From Crocinitomicaceae bacterium (GTDB lineage Bacteria > Bacteroidota > Bacteroidia > Flavobacteriales_D > Sanyastnellaceae), in contig JADLBA010000235.1 in assembly GCA_020848015.1 (NCBI GenBank), positions 1 through 5,602 of the forward strand: a stretch of 5,602 nucleotides of DNA. Reading direction: 5' to 3'. Shown here piece by piece: positions 1 through 5,602 of the stretch. Position 1 is the stretch's first letter; the number at the start of each line of letters is the position of its first letter. The position numbers and the translations under genes are program-made. Below the pieces are notes generated by a model. That model saw only the letters and a program-made list of their open reading frames with translations, ran no database searches and was not told the origin of the DNA.

Positions 1-1896
1 AACAAGTTCTTTCTGTTGGTTCCAGGATTCTGGGAAACGTAATCCGGTGAGGAAAACCGACAACTGATCTTCCTCTGCAAATTTTTCATTTTCACAGCGA
101 TAGGTTTTTCCAAATTCAAAAAGCCTCAGATCGGATTGGCGGTGATTCTGATTGAGCGAAATTGCTTCAAGGCCAGAAAAGAGAAGGCTCTGGCGCATAA
201 CTCCAAGATCCGAACTCAATGGATTCAGCAACGCTATTTCTTTTTCCTTTACCACATCTCCGGAGGGGAACAATTCAGCGTATTTCGTTTTCACAAGACT
301 CATTCCCATCATTTCTGAAAAACCTTTGGCAACCAAAAAATCTGATATGCGTTGGCGTATCTTTTCAGTATCCGGTTTTATAGAAAAACTGATGGAAGAT
401 TTCAAGCTCTGTGGAAAACCAATCGCATCATACCCATAGATTCTCAATACCTCTTCTACCACGTCCGCTTCCCTGTGTACATCCGTACGATAAAACGGCA
501 CCTGCAAAAGCAATTCTTCATCGTTCTCTTCGAGCAGTACAAAGTCAAGGTCGTTTAAAATATTCTTCACTTCTTCACGCGGTATCTCAGCACCTATTAG
601 GCGATTGACAACACTCCACCGATACTTTACATCAACCGGTGCAACCGGTTCGGGATAATTTTCGATTACAGGAGAAGCAATAGTTGCACCGGCAAATTCA
701 TGCAATAATGCTACTGCGCGTTCAAGTGACGGAATAACCTGGTTGTGGTCTGTCCCGCGCTCAAAACGAAAAGAAGCATCCGTATTCAAGCCATGCCTTC
801 GTGCTGTTTTACGGATCATCGCAGAATGAAAATAGGCGCTTTCTAAAAACACAGTAGTAGTATTTGTATTTACCCCTGAGTCAAGCCCGCCAAACACTCC
901 TGCGATACACATCGGGCGAACTGCATCGCAGATCACGAGATCATCAGTTGACAACTCGCGCGATATCCCGTCGAGCGTAGTTATCTGCTCTCCTTCTTTT
1001 GCTTTCCTCACAACCACTTTTTTCCCTTGAATTTTATCCGCATCAAAAGCGTGCAGCGGCTGCCCGAACTCGTGTTGAATATAGTTAGTGATATCTACTA
1101 CATTATTTACCGGACGCACCCCGATAGCAGTTAGTCGTTCGAACAACCATTCGGGGGATGGTGCAACAGATATATTTTCCAAAAGGATACCGGAATAACG
1201 TGGGCAGGCAACCGTATCAACTACTTCCAGGCTGAAGGCTGGGTTACTGCCGGTGAATGAAATCTTAGGAATAACCGGCGGTTTAAGAAAAACATTTTTT
1301 CTTTCTATACCATGCATATTCTTCAATGCAGCAACCAAGTCACGTGCTACACCAAAATGAGAGAATGCATCAGTGCGGTTGGGAGTCAGGCCGATCTCGA
1401 ACACATGGTCATCCTGTAAACTCAACGCCGAAGATGCGGGGGTGCCCGGCGACACCGAAGGATCGAGTACAAGAATACCATCATGACTGTTTCCAAGCCC
1501 CAGTTCATCTTCTGCACAAATCATTCCGGCAGACTCAGCTCCTCGTATCCTGCTTTTTTTAATTGTGAAAGTCTCGCCTGATGAAGGATTCAGAACAGTA
1601 CCAACAGTGGCGACCAACACTTTCTGGCCAGCGGCCACATTGGGTGCCCCGCAAACTATTTGTACCGGATCGCCATCGCCAAGATTAACCGTAGTAATCC
1701 TGAGCCTGTCCGCGCCTGGATGCATAGTACAGGACAACACTTCTCCCACTACAACTCCCCGCAATCCCCCTGGAATTTTCTCCACTATTTCAACCGCCTC
1801 CGTCTCTAACCCAATAGCAGTCAGTATTTCCGCTGTTTTGTCCGGGCCGAGATCCGTCGAGATATAATCCTTCAGCCAGTTATATGAAATCTTCAT
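1..1896 (-). CDS. pheT: Phenylalanine--tRNA ligase beta subunit (partial, C-terminus outside window)
   Basis: This is the beta subunit of the cytoplasmic alpha2-beta2 phenylalanyl-tRNA synthetase, which charges tRNA-Phe using ATP. Translating the minus strand from ATG 1896-1894 gives 632 codons without a stop, and the frame is still open at base 1. It begins MKISYNWLKDY, typical of PheT. A tRNA-binding OB-fold (EMAP-like) domain spans about residues 40-150 and includes ICAEDELGLG. The B3/B4 editing domain follows at about 200-390 and contains GQPLHAFDADKI (from residue 273), MCIAGVFGG and FRFERG. The B5 domain is at about 413-490 and includes NRLIG and READVVEEVLRIYGYD, whose Glu residues are well conserved. 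The catalytic-like core starts near 493 with LLNPLSSDL (from about residue 557) and LFEFGK. The family is usually about 800 residues, so roughly 170-190 residues are missing, including the ferredoxin-fold anticodon-binding domain. This is the only sensible start. No Shine-Dalgarno sequence precedes it. pheS is not in the window. Confidence 0.97.
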   Translation of the reverse strand, partial: MKISYNWLKDYISTDLGPDKTAEILTAIGLETEAVEIVEKIPGGLRGVVVGEVLSCTMHPGADRLRITTVNLGDGDPVQIVCGAPNVAAGQKVLVATVGTVLNPSSGETFTIKKSRIRGAESAGMICAEDELGLGNSHDGILVLDPSVSPGTPASSALSLQDDHVFEIGLTPNRTDAFSHFGVARDLVAALKNMHGIERKNVFLKPPVIPKISFTGSNPAFSLEVVDTVACPRYSGILLENISVAPSPEWLFERLTAIGVRPVNNVVDITNYIQHEFGQPLHAFDADKIQGKKVVVRKAKEGEQITTLDGISRELSTDDLVICDAVRPMCIAGVFGGLDSGVNTNTTTVFLESAYFHSAMIRKTARRHGLNTDASFRFERGTDHNQVIPSLERAVALLHEFAGATIASPVIENYPEPVAPVDVKYRWSVVNRLIGAEIPREEVKNILNDLDFVLLEENDEELLLQVPFYRTDVHREADVVEEVLRIYGYDAIGFPQSLKSSISFSIKPDTEKIRQRISDFLVAKGFSEMMGMSLVKTKYAELFPSGDVVKEKEIALLNPLSSDLGVMRQSLLFSGLEAISLNQNHRQSDLRLFEFGKTYRCENEKFAEEDQLSVFLTGLRFPESWNQQKELV

Positions 1897-1913
1897 CTGA
1901 AAAAAATAGGTTC

Positions 1914-1921
1914 CAAAGTTA
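1914..1921 (-). promoter_or_regulatory. Candidate -7 box for pheT
   Basis: On the minus strand these bases read TAACTTTG, an exact match to the Bacteroidota -7 consensus TAnnTTTG. The box lies about 17 bases before the pheT ATG, which would imply a very short leader. A second exact match (TAAATTTG) is at 1942-1935 on the same strand. Neither has a TTTG -33 element at the usual spacing of about 19-21 bases, so the assignment is tentative and rests on consensus and position only. Confidence 0.4.
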
Positions 1922-1957
1922 CGAGGCAGCAAGCCAAATTTATCACCTTCTTTTCTC

Positions 1958-1965
1958 TACTTTTG
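1958..1965 (+). promoter_or_regulatory. Candidate -7 box upstream of tRNA-Pro
   Basis: The plus strand reads TACTTTTG, an exact match to the Bacteroidota -7 consensus TAnnTTTG. It faces the tRNA-Pro gene about 105 bases downstream and diverges from the pheT boxes. A transcript starting here would need a leader of roughly 100 bases removed by tRNA processing. No convincing -33 TTTG is seen at normal spacing, so this is a weak-to-moderate call. Confidence 0.35.
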
Positions 1966-2070
1966 CCGACTGAATTTTCTGTATAGTATTTCAAATATTC
2001 CCGATGCAGCGAGACAGATAAAGGTATATCAACAAAATTCTAAACGGAGAGTTCAATATTATAGGATCTA

Positions 2071-2143
2071 CGGGATGTAGCGCAGTTGGTAGCGTACCAC
2101 GTTCGGGACGTGGGGGTCGCTGGTTCGAGTCCAGTCATCCCGA
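2071..2143 (+). tRNA. tRNA-Pro, anticodon CGG
   Basis: The sequence folds into a complete 73-nt cloverleaf. The acceptor stem CGGGATG (2071-2077) pairs with CATCCCG (2136-2142). The D arm is GCGC (2080-2083) with GCGT (2092-2095), closing through one G-U pair. The anticodon stem is CCACG (2097-2101) with CGTGG (2109-2113). The loop TTCGGGA carries anticodon CGG at 2104-2106, followed by the G37 typical of proline tRNAs. The T arm is GCTGG/CCAGT around loop TTCGAGT. C1-G72 and discriminator A2143 also fit tRNA-Pro. The 3' CCA is not encoded: the bases after the discriminator are CCT, so CCA must be added by nucleotidyltransferase. It reads the codon CCG. Confidence 0.95.
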
Positions 2144-2145
2144 CC

Positions 2146-2183
2146 TGCCCGCCAAAGCATTAGCGAAGGCGGGCATTTTTTTT
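2146..2183 (+). terminator. Intrinsic terminator directly behind tRNA-Pro
   Basis: TGCCCGCC (2146-2153) pairs perfectly with GGCGGGCA (2168-2175) to give an 8-bp GC-rich stem with a 14-nt loop, followed by eight Ts (2176-2183). The hairpin starts only two bases after the tRNA discriminator base. The T-tract is on the plus-strand side only, so the hairpin should terminate the tRNA transcript but not transcription arriving from the minus-strand operon. Confidence 0.85.
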
Positions 2184-2351
2184 CACTTCCTATTTTTCCC
2201 CGTATCCATTCAACAGAAAATATTGCCCAAAATCGTTGGAGCGCAACTGCCCTATTTCCGCTAAGAATATGTGACGGTATATAACCTGTTTCGATGGGAG
2301 GAGATAGCAGAGAAGCATTCGGGGAATAGTAAAAAATTCTATCGGGCAATT

Positions 2352-3152
2352 TCACTCCATTCTGAATCTATCAGCATCATTCAACACCGGAAATTTTTCC
2401 CGGAAGTCTTTCAGCATCTGAAAATCTAATGTAAAACTACAGACTTCGGTCACCGAAGGCGGAAGGTCGTACAGGTAATTTCCCCACGGATCAATGAAGG
2501 ATGAATCACCACAGTATGAGAGGTTATTCCCGTCGGTGCCCACTCTGTTAAGTCCAACAACAAAACACTGATTTTCTATTGCACGCGCAAGCAATAGTTT
2601 TTTCCATGCATCACGCCTGGACTCTGGCCAGTTGGCCACGAAGACCAATACATCGTACAAAGGTTGTGTCTCAATTACTGAGTTGCGACTCCAAACCGGA
2701 AATCGCAGATCATAACAAATGAGAGGGCAAATATTCCATCCCTTCCATTCTTCCACCAACAAATTATTTCCAGCAGTATAATACAAATTTTCTGAAGCCA
2801 TACTGAAGAGATGACGTTTATCGTATGTCGAAAAAGAACCATCAGGCTTAACCCAGAGCAACCGGTTATAACAGCGCCCCGACTCGGAAACTGACACACT
2901 TCCTGTAAGTACCACATTGAGTCTGCTTGCCCATGACTGCATCCACATCAATGTATTCATACTGTCGCTGAATGGTTCGGCAGCAGCCGGAACATCCATT
3001 GTAAAACCAGTAGTAAACATCTCCGGCAATACAACGATGTTTGTGGCATTATTAATCTCCGCAAGCAATCCATCAAGGTGAAGGCGATTCGCCTCAGGAT
3101 GATGCCAGGTGATAGTAGTTTGAACTAAGCTTATTGTAAGTGGATGAAGCAT
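2352..3152 (-). CDS. yafV: Omega-amidase (YafV/Nit2-type nitrilase superfamily)
   Basis: This is a carbon-nitrogen hydrolase of 266 residues, a normal length for the family. The nitrilase catalytic triad is complete: Glu44 in VLPEMFTTGF, Lys112 in YDKRHLF and Cys146 in ICYDLRFPVWSRN. The accessory Glu121 in ASENLYY is also present. The stretches FVANWP (171-176), ARAIENQ (189-195) and the near-terminal REKFPVLNDADRFR closely match what I recall of E. coli YafV. Family knowledge: these enzymes deamidate 2-oxoglutaramate and 2-oxosuccinamate, releasing ammonia and clearing the by-product of glutamine or asparagine transamination. No signal peptide is visible, so it should be cytoplasmic. The ATG at 3152-3150 lies 12 bases after the aminotransferase stop, and it is the last gene of the operon. 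The pairing with a YbdL-type transaminase strongly supports the omega-amidase assignment over a generic amidohydrolase. Confidence 0.93.
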   Translation of the reverse strand: MLHPLTISLVQTTITWHHPEANRLHLDGLLAEINNATNIVVLPEMFTTGFTMDVPAAAEPFSDSMNTLMWMQSWASRLNVVLTGSVSVSESGRCYNRLLWVKPDGSFSTYDKRHLFSMASENLYYTAGNNLLVEEWKGWNICPLICYDLRFPVWSRNSVIETQPLYDVLVFVANWPESRRDAWKKLLLARAIENQCFVVGLNRVGTDGNNLSYCGDSSFIDPWGNYLYDLPPSVTEVCSFTLDFQMLKDFREKFPVLNDADRFRME

Positions 3153-3164
3153 CGTAGTATTGAT

Positions 3165-4307
3165 TTATTTAATTTCTCTTAGAATCTCTGCAGCCATTTC
3201 CAGCTCTGCATCCTCTTTAGCAAAACAAAAACGCAAAACACTTTCCTGCACAGGGTCAGGATAAAAAACAGAAAGCGGTATCGAAGAAATGCGATGTTCC
3301 TTGGTCCACTTTATTGCAATGTCTGTATCTTTTTCCCTGCTGATTTCTGAATAGTTCAATAGTTGGAAATAACTGCCTGCTGCAGGTTTCCAGCGAAAGC
3401 GTGAACCTTCAAGCAAATGAAGAAAATAATCCCTTTTACGCTGATAAAAATCCGGCAGGTATTTATAGTGCTCAGGTTCTTCCATATACTCCGCAATAGC
3501 ATACTGAATGGGCGAATTACACGAAAAAACATTGTATTGATGTATTTTTCTGAATTCCGCAATCAGCGGAGCCGGACCCGCTATATATCCCATTTTCCAT
3601 CCCGTGGCATGAAAGGTTTTTCCAAATGAAAAAACAAGCAAACTTTGCTCTGCAAGTTTTGAAAATCGTGCGGCACTCTGGTGTTGTCTGCCATCAAAAA
3701 CAATGTGCTCATACACTTCATCACTGAGAACAATTATATCTGTTTCTGCAACAATTTTTTGAAGCTCCTCCATATCATCGGTACTCAACACCGAGGCCCC
3801 CGGATTAAGAGGACTGTTGATAATGATCATTCGTGTGCGATGATTGATTACTTTTTTCAGCTCATTCCACTGAATGGAATAGTCCGGGTAATGCAATTGA
3901 ATCCAAACAGGTTTTCCCCCGTTTACTTGAATGGCAGGGGCATAACAATCATAAGCAGGTGCAAAAAGAACAACTTCATCTCCTTCATTTACGAGAGCTG
4001 TAATAGCAGTAAAAATAGCCTGTGTAGCTCCTGCAGTCACATTGATCTCCGTTTCGGGGTCATAGTTTCTCCCATAAGTGGACAGCAACTTTTGCGAAAT
4101 AGCTCTGCGCAATGGAATAACTCCCGACATAGGTGCATATTGGTTCCATCCTTTTTCCATATACTTTTCTACCAAACCAATCAGTTTAGTATCTATGGGA
4201 AATCCAGGAAATCCTTGTCCCATATTTACCGCATCAGCCTCCGCAGCCAACTTTGACATCGTAGTAAAAATGGTTATCCCCTGATTGGGAAGTTTAGAGT
4301 GTATCAT
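3165..4307 (-). CDS. ybdL: Methionine/glutamine-type PLP aminotransferase (YbdL family)
   Basis: This is a fold-type I, class I/II aminotransferase of 380 residues, which resembles E. coli YbdL along its whole length. Family members prefer methionine and aromatic amino acids or their 2-oxo acids, often with glutamine as donor. Visible landmarks are KLPNQGITIFTTMSKLA at the N-terminus, NQYAPMSG (55-62), TAGATQAIF (91-99), SDEVYEH with Asp196 and Tyr199 contacting PLP, the Schiff-base Lys230 in SFGKTFHATGWKMGY, and Arg359 in LRFCFAK as the likely carboxylate anchor. Two conserved motifs are altered. The usual PHNP(T/S) is PLNPG (166-170, Asn168 kept), and the usual QGFPDF is QGFPGF (31-36). ATG 4307-4305 overlaps the ppa stop by 4 nt (ATGA), implying translational coupling, and the omega-amidase gene follows after 12 bases. 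A role in methionine salvage or 2-oxo-acid repair is inferred from this pairing. Confidence 0.92.
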   Translation of the reverse strand: MIHSKLPNQGITIFTTMSKLAAEADAVNMGQGFPGFPIDTKLIGLVEKYMEKGWNQYAPMSGVIPLRRAISQKLLSTYGRNYDPETEINVTAGATQAIFTAITALVNEGDEVVLFAPAYDCYAPAIQVNGGKPVWIQLHYPDYSIQWNELKKVINHRTRMIIINSPLNPGASVLSTDDMEELQKIVAETDIIVLSDEVYEHIVFDGRQHQSAARFSKLAEQSLLVFSFGKTFHATGWKMGYIAGPAPLIAEFRKIHQYNVFSCNSPIQYAIAEYMEEPEHYKYLPDFYQRKRDYFLHLLEGSRFRWKPAAGSYFQLLNYSEISREKDTDIAIKWTKEHRISSIPLSVFYPDPVQESVLRFCFAKEDAELEMAAEILREIK

Positions 4308-4843
4308 ACAGAAAAATGAGCTTTGTAGCGCTCAAGCGACTCTTCAATAACATCCAGCGCTTCTCCCTTACTTTTAAACTGATCTACGAGCACAATCTTA
4401 TTGCTGAGTGTCTTGTATTCGAGAAAAAAATGCTTCAACTCAGATCTGAAATTTTCTGGCAACAATTCTATTGAAGTAATATGATTGACACTCATATCAC
4501 CATCAGCAACAGCAATAATTTTTTCGTCGCGCTGGCCAGAGTCAATCATCTCCATATATCCAATTATTCTTGCTTTCACAAGGCATAGAGGGGCAATGCT
4601 TACCTGAGACAAAACCAGAATATCCAGCGGATCACCATCATCGCCGAGTGATCGGGGAATGAATCCATAATTGATGGGATAGTGAAATGCCGAAAAGATA
4701 ACCCTGTCTAATCTCAACAGACCGGATATTTTATCCACCTCGTATTTTGCCTTGCTTCCAAGGGGTATTTCAACAATACCACTTACAACTCCTTCGTTTC
4801 TGTCAAACGAGCTATCTACTTCATGCCACGGGTGTGCTGTCAT
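4304..4843 (-). CDS. ppa: Soluble inorganic pyrophosphatase (family I)
   Basis: This cytoplasmic Mg-dependent enzyme hydrolyses pyrophosphate to two phosphates and so pulls biosynthetic reactions forward, including tRNA charging, nucleotide synthesis and AdoMet formation. The 179-residue length is normal. All expected active-site residues are visible: Glu25 in VEIP, Lys33 and Glu35 in KAKYEVDK, Arg47 in LDR, Tyr55 and Tyr59 in HYPINYGFIP, the signature Asp69/Asp71/Asp74 in DDGDPLD, Asp101, Asp106 and Lys108 in IDSGQRDEKIIAV, and Tyr143/Lys144 in FFLEYK. It is the first gene of the three-gene minus-strand operon and overlaps the aminotransferase start by 4 nt. It is divergent from purL across 130 bp. 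The ATG at 4843-4841 has no Shine-Dalgarno sequence, as in most Bacteroidota genes. The enzyme should be active. Confidence 0.97.
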   Translation of the reverse strand: MTAHPWHEVDSSFDRNEGVVSGIVEIPLGSKAKYEVDKISGLLRLDRVIFSAFHYPINYGFIPRSLGDDGDPLDILVLSQVSIAPLCLVKARIIGYMEMIDSGQRDEKIIAVADGDMSVNHITSIELLPENFRSELKHFFLEYKTLSNKIVLVDQFKSKGEALDVIEESLERYKAHFSV

Positions 4844-4866
4844 ACAAATGCTTTTTGGCGAATGTA

Positions 4867-4874
4867 ATAAAGTA
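4867..4874 (-). promoter_or_regulatory. Weak candidate -7 box for the ppa operon
   Basis: On the minus strand these bases read TACTTTAT, one mismatch from TAnnTTTG, about 23 bases before the ppa ATG. A TTTG lies 24 bases upstream of it, slightly farther than the usual -33 to -7 spacing. It is the best candidate in this intergenic region for the operon promoter, but the support is thin. Confidence 0.3.
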
Positions 4875-4937
4875 ACAGATGAGGAAGGAAAATTCTCACA
4901 AAGGATTTTTCGTGTCGTTTTTTCACCCTGACTCCCC

Positions 4938-4945
4938 TACTTTAG
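4938..4945 (+). promoter_or_regulatory. Weak candidate -7 box for purL
   Basis: The plus strand reads TACTTTAG, one mismatch from the Bacteroidota -7 consensus TAnnTTTG, ending 28 bases before the purL ATG. No TTTG occurs at the expected -33 position; only a T-rich run is there. I see no purine-riboswitch fold in the short leader this start would imply. Confidence 0.3.
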
Positions 4946-4973
4946 CGCACCAGAAAAACGATCTGCCACAACT

Positions 4974-5602
4974 ATGTCATCCACCTCCTCCCAATTAGCC
5001 TCTGCTGAACAAGCCATTGAAATGGGGCTGACCAGCGAAGAATTTAATACAATCAAATCAATTCTTGGACGGGTACCCAATTTCACAGAAATGCGGGTGT
5101 TCTCTGCCTTATGGAGTGAGCATTGCTCTCACAAAAACTCCATTAAATGGCTATATACCCTCCCAAAAGAAGGCTCACAACTGCTCGTAAATACCGCCAA
5201 TGAGAATACGAGAATAGTTGATCTCGGCGATGGTATGGGATGTTCGTTCAAAATTGAATCAAACAATCACGCGTGCAGAGAAAAGCCTTACCAAGGTGCA
5301 GTAAACGGAGTCTGCAGAATCAACCGCGCTATTTCTGCAATGGGGGCAAGGCCGGTTGCCCAATTGAACAGCCTGCGTTTCGGGAACATTACAAGCGAAC
5401 ATTCCCGTCGGATGATAGACGGTGTTGTTCGAGGTATTGGCGATTGCAGCAGTTACCTCGGAGTTCCAATGATAGGTGGTGAGGTCTCCTTTGACGAAAG
5501 CTATGAAGCTAATCCGCTCGTCAATGTAATGTCGGTTGGGCTTATTGACAATAGAAATATCATTTCTTCGAAGGCTATGGGAGTCGGGAATCCAGTATTC
5601 AT
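4974..5602 (+). CDS. purL: Phosphoribosylformylglycinamidine synthase subunit PurL-like (partial, C-terminus outside window), divergent active site
   Basis: Starting at ATG 4974, 209 codons are open to the window end. The opening is that of small-type PurL (family length about 730-750), the synthetase subunit that converts FGAR to FGAM with ATP and PurQ-supplied ammonia in purine synthesis. Conserved parts are LGRVPNFTE (31-39), WSEHCSHKNS (47-56) with catalytic His50, VDLGDG (82-87), FKIES (92-96, ATP Lys93 and Mg Glu95), PYQGA (105-109), MGARPVAQLNSLRFGN (123-138) and GGEVSFDESYEANPLVN (168-184). Several sites that are nearly invariant in the family differ. ESHNHPSA reads ESNNHACR (95-102), so the presumed proton-acceptor His is Asn97. 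GVGGINRD reads GVCRINRA (112-119), so the Mg-ligand Asp is Ala119. GYGN near 156-159 reads GDCS, and the ATP-stacking Tyr of HCSYK is His53. The frame is intact. It may be a true PurL with unusual residues, or a specialised or inactive paralogue. The second half, with the remaining metal and substrate sites, is not visible. Confidence 0.88.
   Translation, partial: MSSTSSQLASAEQAIEMGLTSEEFNTIKSILGRVPNFTEMRVFSALWSEHCSHKNSIKWLYTLPKEGSQLLVNTANENTRIVDLGDGMGCSFKIESNNHACREKPYQGAVNGVCRINRAISAMGARPVAQLNSLRFGNITSEHSRRMIDGVVRGIGDCSSYLGVPMIGGEVSFDESYEANPLVNVMSVGLIDNRNIISSKAMGVGNPVF

Noticed and set aside
136..608. Several overlapping plus-strand open frames of 60-95 codons.
   Set aside because: All lie antisense to pheT, whose minus-strand frame matches its family throughout. 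They overlap each other and show no domain.
1326..1867. Two plus-strand open frames of 78 and 100 codons opposite the start of pheT.
   Set aside because: They are shadows of the pheT coding strand. The Pro/Thr/Ser-rich text reflects the reverse complement of pheT codons.
1971..2070. Possible leader RNA or riboswitch between the pheT promoter region and tRNA-Pro.
   Set aside because: I found no stable stem or recognisable RNA motif. The stretch is AT-rich spacer.
2222..2350. A 7-bp inverted repeat, ATTGCCC (2222-2228) and GGGCAAT (2344-2350), near the end of the omega-amidase gene.
   Set aside because: The arms are about 115 bases apart with no T-tract on the minus strand, so this is not a terminator and is probably coincidental.
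2068..2355. A 95-codon minus-strand open frame after the omega-amidase gene, starting with GTG overlapping its stop.
   Set aside because: It runs antisense through the terminator and the whole tRNA-Pro gene. Its C-terminal part, DDWTRTSDPHVPN, is simply the reverse translation of tRNA arms, a known source of spurious annotated proteins.
3681..4256. A 191-codon plus-strand open frame opposite the aminotransferase gene.
   Set aside because: It is entirely antisense to a well-supported enzyme gene. Its composition is rich in Ser, Ile, Asn and Cys with no recognisable domain, as expected for a shadow frame.
5273..5482. A 69-codon plus-strand open frame inside purL.
   Set aside because: It is out of frame with purL, which is open across the whole region and matches the PurL family on both sides. 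I considered a frameshift as the cause of the odd PurL residues, but the purL frame stays in register with the family before, between and after the changed motifs.

Overview
The window looks like ordinary chromosomal DNA from a member of the Bacteroidota, perhaps Chitinophagales or a relative. This rests on the wording of the encoded proteins, on start codons that have no Shine-Dalgarno sequence, and on several matches to the Bacteroidota -7 promoter box TAnnTTTG. It is a placement by recognition, not by a computed phylogeny. No mobile element, CRISPR array, prophage or toxin-antitoxin module is visible.

Layout. Positions 1-1896 (minus strand) hold the N-terminal 632 codons of pheT, the phenylalanyl-tRNA synthetase beta subunit; its C-terminus lies outside the window. 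A 174-bp spacer (1897-2070) carries -7-like boxes facing both ways. It is followed by a plus-strand tRNA-Pro(CGG) gene (2071-2143) and, immediately after it, a strong intrinsic terminator (2146-2183). Positions 2184-2351 hold nothing I can support. A compact minus-strand operon follows, transcribed from 4843 down to 2352: ppa (inorganic pyrophosphatase), a YbdL-type methionine/glutamine aminotransferase, and a YafV/Nit2-type omega-amidase. The genes are joined by a 4-nt ATGA overlap and a 12-nt gap. A 130-bp divergent intergenic region (4844-4973) separates ppa from purL, which runs rightward off the end of the window (209 codons visible).

How the genes fit together. The aminotransferase and omega-amidase form a recognised metabolic pair. 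A glutamine-dependent transaminase regenerates methionine from its 2-oxo acid and produces 2-oxoglutaramate; the amidase hydrolyses that to 2-oxoglutarate and ammonia, which makes the transamination irreversible. Pyrophosphatase is a general housekeeping enzyme, and its place at the head of the operon may only mean shared expression. pheT, tRNA-Pro and purL are separate housekeeping units.

The most notable signal is in purL. The reading frame is intact and clearly of the PurL family, but several residues normally invariant in the active site are replaced, including the His of ESHNHP (now Asn) and the metal-binding Asp of the RD pair (now Ala). The aminotransferase also departs from its family at the PLP-contacting HNP motif. 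I see no evidence of an entirely new system.
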